Shown: piece by piece, positions 27,083-38,205 of the stretch
How positions within the stretch are numbered: the stretch's first letter is position 1
Layout of the letters: each line of letters starts with the position of its first letter
NCBI RefSeq assembly: GCF_001293165.1
Contig: NZ_CP010552.1
Location: 992,001-1,056,000, forward strand
Direction of reading: 5' to 3'
Length of the DNA stretch: 64,000 bases
DNA from: Candidatus Thioglobus autotrophicus
GTDB taxonomy: Bacteria; Pseudomonadota; Gammaproteobacteria; PS1; Pseudothioglobaceae
The notes under the pieces: generated by a model
Seen by the model: only the letters and a program-made list of their open reading frames with translations
The model's database searches: none
Told to the model about the DNA's origin: nothing
Program-made: the position numbers and the translations under genes

Positions 27083-27700
27083 ATGAAAACAGGAAAATTT
27101 ATCACTATTGATGGCGTTGAAGGTGCAGGAAAAAGCACCCAAATAAAATTTATTTGTGACTATTTGCAGACCAAAGGTATTAACGTTATTTTAACGAGAG
27201 AGCCAGGCGGTACTGACTTAGGCGAAAAAATTCGCGAGCTCTTACTTAGCACTCAAACCCAATCAATGCACAATGATAGCGAACTACTTTTGATGTTTGC
27301 TGCTAGAAATGAGCACATTCATCACAAAATTATGCCGGCACTTGAGCGTGGGAACTGGGTATTGAGTGATCGTTTTACTGACGCTTCATATGCTTATCAA
27401 GGTGGTGGTCGTGGGCTTGATATTGAGCGTATAGAGCAATTAGAACATTGGGTGTTGGGAGATTTTGCACCCGATATGACTTTATTGTTAGATATACCGG
27501 TAGAGCAAGGTATGTCTCGTGTTGAATCTAGAGGTGAAAAAGACCGCATTGAGCTTGAAAAAATGGATTTTTTCCAACGCGTAAGACAGGCTTATATTGA
27601 TAGATCTAAAAAATATCCTAATCGAATCAAACTGATTGACTCTTCAAAAGAGCGTGAACATACCTCGCAACAAATACAACAAATTTTAGACAGCTTATGA
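27083..27700 (+). CDS. tmk: Thymidylate kinase
   Basis: The 205-residue kinase has the P-loop DGVEGAGKSTQ (about residues 9-19), the LTREPGGTDLGE block with the dTMP-binding arginine, and the DRFTDASYAYQGGGRGL lid/substrate region. It makes dTDP from dTMP. It begins 5 bp after the pabC-mltG stop and overlaps holB by four bases, keeping the classical gene order. Confidence 0.97.
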   Translation: MKTGKFITIDGVEGAGKSTQIKFICDYLQTKGINVILTREPGGTDLGEKIRELLLSTQTQSMHNDSELLLMFAARNEHIHHKIMPALERGNWVLSDRFTDASYAYQGGGRGLDIERIEQLEHWVLGDFAPDMTLLLDIPVEQGMSRVESRGEKDRIELEKMDFFQRVRQAYIDRSKKYPNRIKLIDSSKEREHTSQQIQQILDSL

Positions 27701-28710
27701 ATCTTCCTTGGCACGATCAAGCTTTGTCAAAATTACAAAAGATGATTGATCAAAATCATCTGCCACATGCTTTGTTAATTACCGGTAGTGAAAAAATCGG
27801 GAAATTTGAATTAATGCAGCAGTTGGTAGGTATTTTGCTTGATAATGATGAAATCATCAGGCGCGATAATATTCGCGAAGAGCTTGACCATCCGGTGTTA
27901 ATTAGGCGCTCGAACTACACCAATATGATTTATTGTCGAGCGGGTGAAATTAATGAAAAAACCAAAAATCGCTCCAAGGATATTCTCATAGATCAGGTTC
28001 GTGCTTTTTGTGAAGCGCTCAATAAAACCGCAGATCAATTGCAAATTGGTGTTATTTTTTATGGCGATCAGATGAATGTCAATGCAGCAAATAGTTTGCT
28101 AAAAACCTTAGAAGAGCCACGAGAAAACACCCTTATTATTATTTTAACGCACAATATTCAAAACCTGCCAGCTACGGTTATTTCTCGCTGTCAAAATATC
28201 CATATTGCACCGAGTTATAGTGAGACAACTCAAACATGGCTTCGTGCACAACTTAGCGACACTCAAAATGCAGATTTTGATGTCAAGCAACTGCTTGAAA
28301 ATACCCATGGAGTACCATTTAAGGTGCTTAGTGAGCTTACAGATGGCGGTTTTATTGCGTATCAAGAATATCAAAACCAATTGCTTAATATTGCTACACA
28401 TCCGCTAAATATTAATCAAACACAGTGTTTTGAAGGTAGGGAATTAGAGGTGTTACGCTGTTTACAAAATTTAATTATTGAAGCCATTAAGCTTAAAACC
28501 ACACAGCAAGAAGGCGGTTTGATAGAGCTTAATCAGCTGGTAGAGCGGGTCAAAGCAGATTTTTTATTTCAGTTATTGAATGATGTTTCTCACGCCATTC
28601 GTTTGTCAGAAACTAGTGTCAACCTTAAATTATTATTGGATAATATCTTAATTGTGTGGTCACACATTACCCATTTAAAGCAGTATCCGCAAATAAGCGC
28701 AAATTATTAG
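27697..28710 (+). CDS. holB: DNA polymerase III delta-prime subunit
   Basis: The 337-residue protein starts [30 protein letters not shown], a typical delta-prime opening, and has the SRC motif of clamp-loader subunits in [12 protein letters not shown] plus [20 protein letters not shown]. The P-loop position reads [10 protein letters not shown] and is degenerate, as usual for delta-prime, which does not hydrolyse ATP. It is part of the clamp loader. It overlaps tmk by four bases and precedes hemL by 8 bp. Confidence 0.93.
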   Translation: MNLPWHDQALSKLQKMIDQNHLPHALLITGSEKIGKFELMQQLVGILLDNDEIIRRDNIREELDHPVLIRRSNYTNMIYCRAGEINEKTKNRSKDILIDQVRAFCEALNKTADQLQIGVIFYGDQMNVNAANSLLKTLEEPRENTLIIILTHNIQNLPATVISRCQNIHIAPSYSETTQTWLRAQLSDTQNADFDVKQLLENTHGVPFKVLSELTDGGFIAYQEYQNQLLNIATHPLNINQTQCFEGRELEVLRCLQNLIIEAIKLKTTQQEGGLIELNQLVERVKADFLFQLLNDVSHAIRLSETSVNLKLLLDNILIVWSHITHLKQYPQISANY

Positions 28711-28718
28711 GAGCAAAT

Positions 28719-30002
28719 ATGAGTCAATCAGATATTTTATTCGAACAAGCAAAGCAAGTTATTCCAGGCGGGGTTAATTCACCCGTTCGTGCCTTTAATG
28801 GTGTGGGTGGCAATCCTATATTTTTCACTCGTGGTGAGGGGGCTTATTTATTCGATGCAGATGACAAAAAATATATCGACTATGTGGCTTCTTGGGGTCC
28901 AATGATTCTTGGTCATGCTAATCAAGCGGTTATTTCTGCAGTTAAAAAGACCTTGGAAAATGGGTTGGGTTTTGGTGCACCCACGCAAATTGAAACCACT
29001 CTGGCTGAAAAAGTTTGTGAGCTTGTACCTTCAATTGAGATGGTACGTATGGTTAGTTCTGGCACCGAGGCGACCATGAGCGCTATTCGCTTAGCACGCG
29101 GACACACGGGCAGAGATAAAATTGTTAAATTTGAGGGGTGTTACCACGGACATTCTGATTCGCTATTAGTTAAGGCAGGATCAGGCGCACTTACCTTGGG
29201 CGTGCCAACATCACCTGGTGTACCGGCTGATTTTGCCAAGCATACGCTCACCCTTGAATACAATAATATTGAGCAAGTACGCGAAACTTTGAGTGAGGTG
29301 GGCGATGAAGTGGCTTGTATTATTGTTGAGCCAGTTGCTGGTAATATGAACTGCATCCCCCCTGTGGAAGGGTTTTTACAGGGCTTACGTGAGGTATGCG
29401 ATGAGCACGGTATTATTCTTATTTTTGACGAGGTAATGACAGGGTTTCGTGTGGCATTAGGGGGTGCGCAGGCATTTTATGGGGTAACACCCGATCTAAC
29501 CACTTTAGGAAAAGTTATTGGTGGCGGATTACCAGTCGGCGCTTTTGGCGGTAAGTATGAAATTATGTCATCCATTGCGCCACTCGGGCCTGTATATCAA
29601 GCAGGTACATTGTCGGGCAACCCTATGTCAATGTCGGCGGGCCTCGCTATGCTCAATGCTTTATCAGCTGATAAAGATTTTTATCAAACATTGGGTGCTA
29701 AAGTGCAAAAACTAACTGATGGCATATTGGCTAAAGCTAAAGAAAATAACATTGGCATGACGGCAAATGTTGTTGGCGGAATGTTCGGCTTGTTTTTTAC
29801 AGATTCAACAACGGTCACTAACTTTCATGAAACTTCAGAGTGTGATGTAGATAAATTTAAGAAATTTTATCATTTGATGCTAGAGGAGGGTGTTTATATG
29901 GCGCCTTCGGCTTATGAAGCGGGGTTTGTTTCTAGTAGTCATACTGACAAAGATATTGAAGATACCATTGACGCCGCTGGACGTGCATTCGCTCAGCTCT
30001 AA
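28719..30002 (+). CDS. hemL: Glutamate-1-semialdehyde 2,1-aminomutase
   Basis: From ATG 28719 the protein has 427 residues, the usual family length, and begins [20 protein letters not shown]. Key blocks are [52 protein letters not shown] and the PLP lysine in [17 protein letters not shown]. It makes 5-aminolevulinate for haem. An open extension to 28656 overlaps holB and is unlike HemL; a TAGGAG site supports 28719. Haem supply fits the cytochrome-rich content of the window. Confidence 0.96.
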   Translation: MSQSDILFEQAKQVIPGGVNSPVRAFNGVGGNPIFFTRGEGAYLFDADDKKYIDYVASWGPMILGHANQAVISAVKKTLENGLGFGAPTQIETTLAEKVCELVPSIEMVRMVSSGTEATMSAIRLARGHTGRDKIVKFEGCYHGHSDSLLVKAGSGALTLGVPTSPGVPADFAKHTLTLEYNNIEQVRETLSEVGDEVACIIVEPVAGNMNCIPPVEGFLQGLREVCDEHGIILIFDEVMTGFRVALGGAQAFYGVTPDLTTLGKVIGGGLPVGAFGGKYEIMSSIAPLGPVYQAGTLSGNPMSMSAGLAMLNALSADKDFYQTLGAKVQKLTDGILAKAKENNIGMTANVVGGMFGLFFTDSTTVTNFHETSECDVDKFKKFYHLMLEEGVYMAPSAYEAGFVSSSHTDKDIEDTIDAAGRAFAQL

Positions 30003-30008
30003 AATTTT

Positions 30009-30599
30009 ATGAATATTGAGGCTGTTGAGTCAGAGCTAAAGCATGCTGCAACAGTACTGGGCCAGTTTACCTGTAATATTAGTATTTTTGGCTCGGCTCG
30101 AATTTCTGACGACAGTGATCTAGCAAAAACCGCTTACCAATTAGGTAGGCAGTTATCCGATCAAGGTTTTAATGTTTTAACGGGTGCAGGTCCTGGCATT
30201 ATGAAGGCGGCTAATAAGGGTGCTTTTGAAGGTGCATCTAGCAGTATCGGTTTAAATATCAAGTTGCCGAAAGAGCAAAGCCCCAATTCCTATTTAAACC
30301 AGTGCTTAATGTTTGAACATTTTTTTACTCGTAAAGTTGCTTTAATTAAATATGCCAATGCTTGTGTGTTTTTCCCTGGTGGTCTTGGTACGGTTGACGA
30401 GCTAATGGAAGTACTCACCTTGTTGCAAACTAGAAAAGGCAGAAAAATTAAAATATTCTTATTGAGTGAGGCATTTTGGCGACCGTTAATTAACTGGTTA
30501 GAAACACTTGAACAGTCTCAATATATCAGCAAGTCTGATTTGGAATTATTTTGTATTGTTGATGATATCGACAATATTATCAAACAAATTAAGGAGTAA
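30009..30599 (+). CDS. LOG-family (TIGR00730-type) nucleoside phosphate-binding protein
   Basis: The 196-residue Rossmann-like protein has the hallmark motifs GAGPGIMKAANKGAFEG and PGGLGTVDELMEVLTLLQ, placing it in the LOG / 'lysine decarboxylase-like' family. Members act as cytokinin-type nucleoside 5'-monophosphate phosphoribohydrolases or as AMP/pyrimidine nucleotide hydrolases; the physiological substrate here is unknown. It starts 6 bp after hemL and is followed 2 bp later by a HAD phosphatase, so the three are probably co-transcribed. Confidence 0.85.
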   Translation: MNIEAVESELKHAATVLGQFTCNISIFGSARISDDSDLAKTAYQLGRQLSDQGFNVLTGAGPGIMKAANKGAFEGASSSIGLNIKLPKEQSPNSYLNQCLMFEHFFTRKVALIKYANACVFFPGGLGTVDELMEVLTLLQTRKGRKIKIFLLSEAFWRPLINWLETLEQSQYISKSDLELFCIVDDIDNIIKQIKE

Positions 30600-30601
30600 T
30601 T

Positions 30602-31255
30602 ATGGCGTTAGCTATTTTTGATCTAGATAAAACTTTAATTAACGGAGACAGTGATTTTCTCTGGGGTGAGTTTATGAGCGAGATAGGGGCGGTGGATGCA
30701 GATACTTATCAAGCAAAAAATCAATATTTTTTTGATCAATACGCGCTTGGAAAACTAGATATTAATGAATATCTGGAGTTTTGTTTAGAGCCATTATCAC
30801 AGCACGATATGCCCACCCTTAATGCCTGGCATCAGCGCTTTATGCAGGACAAAATTAACGATATTTTACTCCCTAAAGCGCAAGCAGTAGTTGATGAGCA
30901 TAGGGCCAAAGGCGACACACTCCTAGTTATTACTGCTACTAATAGCTTTGTAACTGCACCGATTGTTGAGCGCTACGGCATTGAAAATCTTTTGGCCACC
31001 AATCCTGAAGTTAAAGATAATCAGTTCACCGGCAAGGTGCTGGGCGAGCCTTGTTTTCAACAAGGGAAAATTATTCATTTAAAACAATGGCTTGAGCAAA
31101 CAGGTGAAAGCATAAAAGGCGCTTATTTTTATTCTGACTCTCATAACGATCTGCCTATGCTTGAGTTGGTCGACCACCCTGTGATTGTGCATGGCGATGA
31201 TACTTTGCAGAAAATAGCCAAACAGCGAGACTGGCCGAGTCTAGATTGGCACTAG
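30602..31255 (+). CDS. HAD-IB family phosphatase
   Basis: The 217-residue protein has HAD motif I FDLDKTLINGDSD (Asp7 and Asp9), motif II in VITATNSFV, and motif IV YSDSHNDLPML. It belongs to the HAD-IB group related to SerB and resembles short-chain phosphatases of unknown substrate. A histidinol-phosphatase-type or phospholipid role in relatives cannot be confirmed here. An AAGGAG site overlaps the end of the preceding gene. A terminator follows. Confidence 0.85.
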   Translation: MALAIFDLDKTLINGDSDFLWGEFMSEIGAVDADTYQAKNQYFFDQYALGKLDINEYLEFCLEPLSQHDMPTLNAWHQRFMQDKINDILLPKAQAVVDEHRAKGDTLLVITATNSFVTAPIVERYGIENLLATNPEVKDNQFTGKVLGEPCFQQGKIIHLKQWLEQTGESIKGAYFYSDSHNDLPMLELVDHPVIVHGDDTLQKIAKQRDWPSLDWH

Positions 31256-31275
31256 TCAGTCATTAGTATTTAGAC

Positions 31276-31307
31276 AATAAAAAACCGCCCGAAGGCGGTT
31301 TTTTATT
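31276..31307. terminator. Bidirectional terminator between HAD phosphatase and dsrE2
   Basis: Arms AATAAAAAACCGCC (31276-31289) and GGCGGTTTTTTATT (31294-31307) with a 4 nt loop and flanking A and T tracts can end transcription from both converging operons. Confidence 0.92.
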
Positions 31308-31326
31308 ACAGGTAGTTTTAAGAAAA

Positions 31327-31848
31327 CTACATATAAAGGTGGTGGTCACCACTTGAAGCTTCATCAAAGTACATGGCAGCGCCAGCAAACTCAACACCAT
31401 CGATAAAGTCTTCTTTATCAAAGCCGAATAGCTCTACTGTCATTTCACAAGCGATAAACTTAACGTCAAATTCTTGACACATAGAGCGCAGCTCTTCAAT
31501 CTTGGCAACGCCGTGCTTAGCCATGGTTTTTTTCATTAACCAAGTAACCAAAGCTTCTGTGCCAGGAATGTTCCATAAAATATTTGGGATTTTAGGGCCA
31601 AAATCAATTTTTTGTAACCACTTAGGACCAAAAGGCATTTTCATTGGCATACCAGGGTTGGCAACCGGAGAAACCTTTAGCTTAGAAGTGTCTTTTAGTA
31701 AAAGATTTAAACCGTAAAAAGTAAAGAAAATAGTTACTTCCTTATCCATGGCAACACCCGTAGAGGCAATAATGAATGGGGGAAATGCCCAGTCAAAAGT
31801 ACCTTTAGTGGCGATAATAGTCATCTTATTGTTATCTTTATCTGACAT
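31327..31848 (-). CDS. DsrE2-like sulfur relay protein
   Basis: The 173-residue protein belongs to the DsrE/DsrF-like superfamily and resembles DsrE2 proteins of sulfur oxidisers: MTIIATKGTFDWAFPPFIIA at the N-terminus, a long MPFGPKWLQKI insertion, and a cysteine in KFIACEMTVELFG that is the likely persulfide site. A second cysteine lies in RSMCQEF. DsrE2 works with TusA and often a rhodanese in trafficking sulfane sulfur in the cytoplasm. The insertion is hydrophobic and could associate with the membrane. The gene lies 28 bp after tusA. Confidence 0.85.
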   Translation of the reverse strand: MSDKDNNKMTIIATKGTFDWAFPPFIIASTGVAMDKEVTIFFTFYGLNLLLKDTSKLKVSPVANPGMPMKMPFGPKWLQKIDFGPKIPNILWNIPGTEALVTWLMKKTMAKHGVAKIEELRSMCQEFDVKFIACEMTVELFGFDKEDFIDGVEFAGAAMYFDEASSGDHHLYM

Positions 31849-31876
31849 AGTTATTCTCCTCTGAAGCGATTATGAA

Positions 31877-32101
31877 TTATACTTTTTCAATGGTGAAGAT
31901 GTACTTGCCGCCATCTTCAGTTGTAGAAACTAATTTATTGCCCGTCTGATTACAAAAAGCTTCAATGTCTTTTACTGAACCAGCATCGGTAGAAATTACG
32001 TCTAAGATCTTACCAGTATCCATTTTTGATAATGCTTTCTTAGTTTTTAAAATTGGTAATGGGCAGTTTAAGCCTGATGCATCTAAAGTTTCGTCAGCCA
32101 T
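31877..32101 (-). CDS. tusA: Sulfur carrier protein TusA
   Basis: The 74-residue protein has the defining CPxP motif in LDASGLNCPLPILKTKKAL (Cys13) and the short two-layer fold of TusA. The cysteine carries persulfide sulfur. In dissimilatory sulfur oxidisers TusA passes sulfur between rhodanese, DsrE2 and DsrEFH or heterodisulfide-reductase-like systems. Pairing with dsrE2 directly downstream suggests that role over tRNA thiolation. An AAGGAGT ribosome binding site lies before the start. No rhodanese gene is adjacent. Confidence 0.93.
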   Translation of the reverse strand: MADETLDASGLNCPLPILKTKKALSKMDTGKILDVISTDAGSVKDIEAFCNQTGNKLVSTTEDGGKYIFTIEKV

Positions 32102-32141
32102 TGTGGACTCCTTTTTTTGTTTTTTAAATAGTGAAATTAAT

Positions 32142-32160
32142 CTTGTTTTTTTTAAACAAG
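32142..32160. promoter_or_regulatory. Inverted repeat in the tusA / M48 protease divergent promoter region
   Basis: CTTGTTT (32142-32148) and AAACAAG (32154-32160) form a 7 bp inverted repeat with a 5 nt spacer, 41 bp upstream of tusA. It may be an operator or an RNA leader hairpin; no factor can be named. Confidence 0.25.
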
Positions 32161-32197
32161 TCCGTCTATTTTAGTCGCACGGCGTGTAAGAGTCAAA

Positions 32198-32209
32198 TAT
32201 AATGGAGTC
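32198..32209 (+). promoter_or_regulatory. -10 box abutting the M48 protease start
   Basis: TATAAT at 32198-32203 ends 6 nt before the ATG at 32210, so RNA would begin close to the ATG. A GGAG sits only 2 nt before the ATG, too near for normal use. Confidence 0.4.
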
Positions 32210-33541
32210 ATGATAAAGATTATTGTTGGTTTTTTGTATTTAACGGCGAGTGCTTATGCGCTAGATTTGCCTAAGGCAAACCTATCCGAATCACTCCAAG
32301 AGCAGAAACAGGGTAATGAATTTTTGCAAATTATTTGGAATACTGACAGGGTTGTTGCGGATGTTGAAACTCAAGCCTACTTAAAAAAAATTGGCAGAGA
32401 GATGAGTATTTATAGTGAAGACCCGAGTAAGCATGTTGATTTTTTAATGCTTAATGATGGCAGTATCAATGCATTTGCCGGCCCTTATGGGTATATTGGT
32501 GTGCATACTGGCCTGCTGCTAAGTTCGGAGACAGAGTCGGAGTTGGCGGGTGTTTTAGCTCATGAGTTGTCACATATTACCCAAAACCACCTAAAGCGTT
32601 TTAGTGAAAAAACCGACAAACAAACCTATCTTATGGTGGCAGGTATGCTGGCTGCTGCCTTGGTTGATAATTCTAATGCTTCTCAGGCAATTGCCGCTTC
32701 AACGGTGGCAGGAGCAGCGCAACAAAATATCAACTTTACTCGAGAGCATGAGTGGGAGGCTGATAGAATTGGCACGAGCATGCTAAGCAAATCTGGCTTT
32801 GATCCAAGTGGTATGGCGCATTTTTTTGAAAAACTCAAAGACGATGTCAATGCACAAGAATTTTTGCGCTCGCACCCACTGAGTATTAATCGAGTCTCTG
32901 ATGCTATGCAGCGCTCTAGCCGACTAACGGGTGACTATCGAAAAGATTCGTTTGAGTATAAAAGTATTAAAGCCAAGCTGTATTACCACCAACACAAGCG
33001 TATTAATCTTGAAAAAGATCCAAGCTTAACGCTATATATGCAGGCCTATCAAGCGTTAGACGAGCAAAAATACGCGTCTGCTGAGCGCTATGTTGTTCAA
33101 CTTTTAGAGCAAAATAAAGACGCACCAAGCCATATTTTAGCTGGCAGAATTTATGCTAAATTGGGGCAGTTAGAAGTGTCACAACAATATTTTTCAAAGG
33201 TTTTAGACCGTGAGTCGGGCGTGTATTATGCAGCTAAGGCTTATTTAGATAATCAGCAAACCCAGCAAGGTATTTTACTTTTAAGGCGCTATTTAAAGCA
33301 AAATTCAGGCACCTATCAGTCGCACAAGTTACTGTCTTCTTTATATGTGGGTGTAGGGAGTTTAGATCGAGCCCATATTCACAATGCCAAAGCGCTAGCT
33401 ATTCAGGGCAAATTAGAGCAAGCGATAGATCGTTATGAGCGGGCTAAAACAACGACTCGCTCTCAAGACTTGTTTGATATTATTAGTGTTGAAATCGAAC
33501 GCTTGGAAAAACGCATCGATCTTTATAAAGAGCTGCCTTAA
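32210..33541 (+). CDS. M48-family periplasmic metalloprotease with TPR region, BepA-like
   Basis: The 443-residue precursor has a signal peptide (cleavage near SAYA, about residue 18), an M48 domain with the zinc motif AHELSHITQNH and the third ligand in REHEWEADRIG, and a C-terminal helical repeat region that looks like TPRs (from about residue 270). The layout matches BepA, a periplasmic quality-control protease for outer-membrane proteins, which is about 490 residues in Escherichia coli. It is a single gene flanked by divergent tusA and convergent rpiA. Confidence 0.88.
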   Translation: MIKIIVGFLYLTASAYALDLPKANLSESLQEQKQGNEFLQIIWNTDRVVADVETQAYLKKIGREMSIYSEDPSKHVDFLMLNDGSINAFAGPYGYIGVHTGLLLSSETESELAGVLAHELSHITQNHLKRFSEKTDKQTYLMVAGMLAAALVDNSNASQAIAASTVAGAAQQNINFTREHEWEADRIGTSMLSKSGFDPSGMAHFFEKLKDDVNAQEFLRSHPLSINRVSDAMQRSSRLTGDYRKDSFEYKSIKAKLYYHQHKRINLEKDPSLTLYMQAYQALDEQKYASAERYVVQLLEQNKDAPSHILAGRIYAKLGQLEVSQQYFSKVLDRESGVYYAAKAYLDNQQTQQGILLLRRYLKQNSGTYQSHKLLSSLYVGVGSLDRAHIHNAKALAIQGKLEQAIDRYERAKTTTRSQDLFDIISVEIERLEKRIDLYKELP

Positions 33542-33547
33542 AGGTTT

Positions 33548-34207
33548 TTAAGCACTAACAACTTTAACGCCATTTGGCGTACCTAATAATAAAACATTAG
33601 CACCACGATTAGCAAATAAGCCATTTGTGACCACGCCAACAATACCGTCTAGTTTTGTTTCTAAGGCTTTGGCATCCGTAATTTTTAAACCTTGAATGTC
33701 TAAAATGTGATTGCCATTATCCGTGGTAAAGTCTCTTAGAATAGCTTGCCCGCCAATATCTTTTTCAATGATGCGTTTAACATAGTTGGCCGCCATTGGA
33801 ATCACTTCAACAGGCAGTGGGAACTCACCCATAACGCCCACTAATTTTGACTCATCTGCAATACACACAAAGCTATCGGCTACAGCCGCTACAATTTTTT
33901 CACGAGTTAGTGCGCCACCGCCACCTTTAATAAGATTTAGACCATCATCAGATTCATCTGCACCATCAATATAAACAGAAATTGATTCAACTTCGTTTAA
34001 ATCAAATACTTTAATGCCATGACTTTCTAGGCGCTCCGCTGTAGCCACCGAGCTAGCAACAGCACCAATGATATCGTCTTTCATTGTTGCTAAGGCATCA
34101 ATGAAAAAATTAGCAGTAGAGCCGGTGCCCACGCCTATAATAGTATTTTTTACAACGTATTTAAGCGCTGCTTGCGCCACGTCGAATTTCATTTCGTCTT
34201 GAGTCAT
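33548..34207 (-). CDS. rpiA: Ribose-5-phosphate isomerase A
   Basis: The 219-residue protein begins [18 protein letters not shown] and has [16 protein letters not shown]-type phosphate binding (here [13 protein letters not shown]), YIDGADESD and [15 protein letters not shown] with the catalytic Glu. It interconverts ribose-5-phosphate and ribulose-5-phosphate, feeding the pentose phosphate pathway or the Calvin cycle. An upstream in-frame ATG at 34219 overlaps the GGAG ribosome binding site and is rejected. It is divergent from rdgB with about 42 bp between starts. Confidence 0.96.
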   Translation of the reverse strand: MTQDEMKFDVAQAALKYVVKNTIIGVGTGSTANFFIDALATMKDDIIGAVASSVATAERLESHGIKVFDLNEVESISVYIDGADESDDGLNLIKGGGGALTREKIVAAVADSFVCIADESKLVGVMGEFPLPVEVIPMAANYVKRIIEKDIGGQAILRDFTTDNGNHILDIQGLKITDAKALETKLDGIVGVVTNGLFANRGANVLLLGTPNGVKVVSA

Positions 34208-34249
34208 AATGTGCTCCATAAATTCTAAATATCTAATTAATTATACACG

Positions 34250-34837
34250 ATGAAAAAAATCATTCTCGCCAGCAATAACAGCGGAAAAATACGTGAATTC
34301 AACACCATGCTTGCCGGTATGTATGAGGTAGTTTCTATGCATGAAATGCAGGTTGAAGAAGTACCAGAAACCAGCCTAACCTTTGTTGAAAACGCCCTAA
34401 TTAAAGCTCGCAATGCCAGCGCGCAATCAGGCTTGCCTGCACTCGCTGATGATTCGGGCATTGTGGTGGATGCTTTAGAGGGTGCGCCTGGTATTTATTC
34501 GGCGCGTTTCGCGGGTAATCATGGTGACGATGAAGCGAATACACAAAAGCTTCTTGATGAAATGGCACAAGTGCCTGATGCTCAGCGTAGCGCGCGTTTT
34601 TGGTGTGCGATTGTATTTGTTGAGCATGCAAATGACCCAACCCCAATTATTATTCAGAGAGGTTGGGAGGGTGAAATTTTGCGAGAAAAATCAGGTAATA
34701 ATGGCTTTGGTTATGATCCAATTTTTTATGTGCCAACGCATAAAAAATCTTCAGCAGAGCTTTCTGCGGAGCAAAAAAATACCATTTCGCATCGAGGTAA
34801 GGCGTTGCAGGCGTTACTAGCAGAGTTAAAAAAATAA
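34250..34837 (+). CDS. rdgB: XTP/dITP diphosphatase (RdgB/HAM1)
   Basis: The 195-residue protein starts MKKIILASNNSGKIREFNTM and has PETSLTFVENALIKAR, ALADDSGIVVDALEGAPGIYSARFAG and SGNNGFGYDPIFYVP. It removes deaminated purine nucleotides (dITP, XTP). AT-rich promoter-like sequence ends just before the ATG, and no ribosome binding site is seen, so this may be another near-leaderless message. hemW follows 6 bp after the stop. Confidence 0.96.
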   Translation: MKKIILASNNSGKIREFNTMLAGMYEVVSMHEMQVEEVPETSLTFVENALIKARNASAQSGLPALADDSGIVVDALEGAPGIYSARFAGNHGDDEANTQKLLDEMAQVPDAQRSARFWCAIVFVEHANDPTPIIIQRGWEGEILREKSGNNGFGYDPIFYVPTHKKSSAELSAEQKNTISHRGKALQALLAELKK

Positions 34838-34843
34838 ATCTAA

Positions 34844-35950
34844 ATGCTAGAATTGCCACCACTATCGCTTTATATTCACTATCCATGGTGTGTTAAAAAG
34901 TGTCCCTATTGCGATTTCAACTCCCATGAAGGCGAGGATAGAGATGGGTATATTTCGGCATTATTAGCAGATCTTGATAATGATTTATCATACGTACAAG
35001 GCCGGTCTATTCATTCGATATTTATTGGCGGCGGCACGCCAAGTTTAATGACCGAACAGGACTTATCACAGTTGTTTAACGGCTTGAAATCTCGTTTGAT
35101 TTTTGACGATAATATTGAAATCACACTTGAGACAAACCCAGGCACGTTTGAGATTGAAAAATTTAAAGCCTTTAAAGAAATAGGCATTAATCGCTTATCC
35201 GTTGGTGTCCAGTCTTTTAATGATAAATATCTAAAATCCCTAGGCCGCATTCATAATGCACAAGAAGCAGGCAAGGCCTGCACCCAAGCAGCAAAGATTT
35301 TTGATAATTTCAATATTGATTTAATGTATGGATTGCAAGGGCAATCTACTAATGAATGTCTGGCTGATTTAAACCAGGCAATTAAGCTTAATCCTACGCA
35401 TATTTCTTTTTATCAACTCACGATTGAGCCTAATACTTTGTTTGCAAAATTCCCACCCACACTACCACAAGAGGATGATATTTACACTATGGGTGAGCAG
35501 GGCGTAAAACTCCTAGAGCAGCATGGATACACTAGATATGAAGTATCAGCCTTTGGCAAAAAAGCCTCAAAGCATAATATCAATTATTGGGAATTTGGTG
35601 ATTACCTCGGCATTGGTGCTGGTGCGCATGGCAAAATTACACTCGCCAAAGATAGCTCAATGATTAGAACACTTAAATCAAAAGCGCCCAAAGAGTACAT
35701 TCAAAATCGCAAAAAAACCACCGAATTAATTGAAAACCCAGCCTTTGAATTTATGCTCAATGCGCTCAGATTAAAACAGGGGTTTGACAAGTCTTTATTT
35801 TCTAATAGAACTGGAAAGTCTTTAAGCTCGATTCATGATAAACTGAATAAAGCCAAGGACTTAGAGCTATTAAAACAGCGTGGATCAAAACTTATACCCA
35901 CTCAAAAAGGCTTTAATTTTTTAAACGATTTACAGGCATTATTTCTATGA
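34844..35950 (+). CDS. hemW: Radical SAM haem chaperone HemW
   Basis: The 368-residue protein has the cluster motif YPWCVKKCPYCDFNSH (Cys16, Cys20, Cys23), FIGGGTPSLM, and a C-terminal HemW domain. HemW resembles coproporphyrinogen oxidase HemN but acts as a haem-delivery chaperone. The RdgB-HemW order is widespread in gammaproteobacteria. Its stop overlaps the start of a cytochrome lipoprotein gene by four bases, a fitting neighbour for a haem protein. Confidence 0.93.
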   Translation: MLELPPLSLYIHYPWCVKKCPYCDFNSHEGEDRDGYISALLADLDNDLSYVQGRSIHSIFIGGGTPSLMTEQDLSQLFNGLKSRLIFDDNIEITLETNPGTFEIEKFKAFKEIGINRLSVGVQSFNDKYLKSLGRIHNAQEAGKACTQAAKIFDNFNIDLMYGLQGQSTNECLADLNQAIKLNPTHISFYQLTIEPNTLFAKFPPTLPQEDDIYTMGEQGVKLLEQHGYTRYEVSAFGKKASKHNINYWEFGDYLGIGAGAHGKITLAKDSSMIRTLKSKAPKEYIQNRKKTTELIENPAFEFMLNALRLKQGFDKSLFSNRTGKSLSSIHDKLNKAKDLELLKQRGSKLIPTQKGFNFLNDLQALFL

Positions 35951-36354
35951 AATTTTTAATACTATTCGCTAGTGCATTATTGCTAACAGGATGCTTTGAC
36001 AATGACGATGCGCCAGCTCAAAATACAAGCAGTGCTCAATTAGGGAAAGCTACATTTGAAAAAAACTGTGCCACTTGTCATGGCAAACAGGGGCAAGGGC
36101 TTGTTAAAGATTGGAAAAAAAGACAGGCTGATGGCAAATTTCCCGCGCCACCGGTCAATGGGGCGGCGCACGCTTGGCACCATTCTCCAAAAGCACTATT
36201 GAATACGATTAACAATGGCGGTATTAAACTAGGTGGCTGGATGCCTGGCTTTAAAGATCAGTTAAACGAGGCTGAAAAACAAGCAGTTTTGGATTATATT
36301 TACAGCCTTTGGCCAGAAGACATTCAGCAAAAATACAGTTCAAGATTTAAATAG
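35947..36354 (+). CDS. Cytochrome c lipoprotein
   Basis: The 135-residue precursor has a lipoprotein signal with lipobox LLTG-Cys16 and one haem site NCATCHGKQG (Cys41, Cys44, His45). A downstream Met in GGWMPGFKDQL is the probable second axial ligand. It resembles class I cytochromes c of the c551/CccA type and should be anchored to a membrane facing the periplasm. The stop-start overlap with hemW suggests translational coupling. Its redox partners are unknown. Confidence 0.9.
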   Translation: MKFLILFASALLLTGCFDNDDAPAQNTSSAQLGKATFEKNCATCHGKQGQGLVKDWKKRQADGKFPAPPVNGAAHAWHHSPKALLNTINNGGIKLGGWMPGFKDQLNEAEKQAVLDYIYSLWPEDIQQKYSSRFK

Positions 36355-36389
36355 TTAGATTTTTAGAGTGTTAAAGGTTGGTAAAATAG

Positions 36390-38148
<1,759 letters not shown>

Positions 38149-38205
38149 CTTCTCCTTTTTTCCATCCTGACCACGTTGGATTTAAAAAAATATTCGCTAA
38201 AACCA

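Noticed and set aside
28656-28718. 21-codon extension of hemL
   Set aside because: It overlaps holB, and a good ribosome binding site precedes ATG 28719, which gives the usual 427-residue length.
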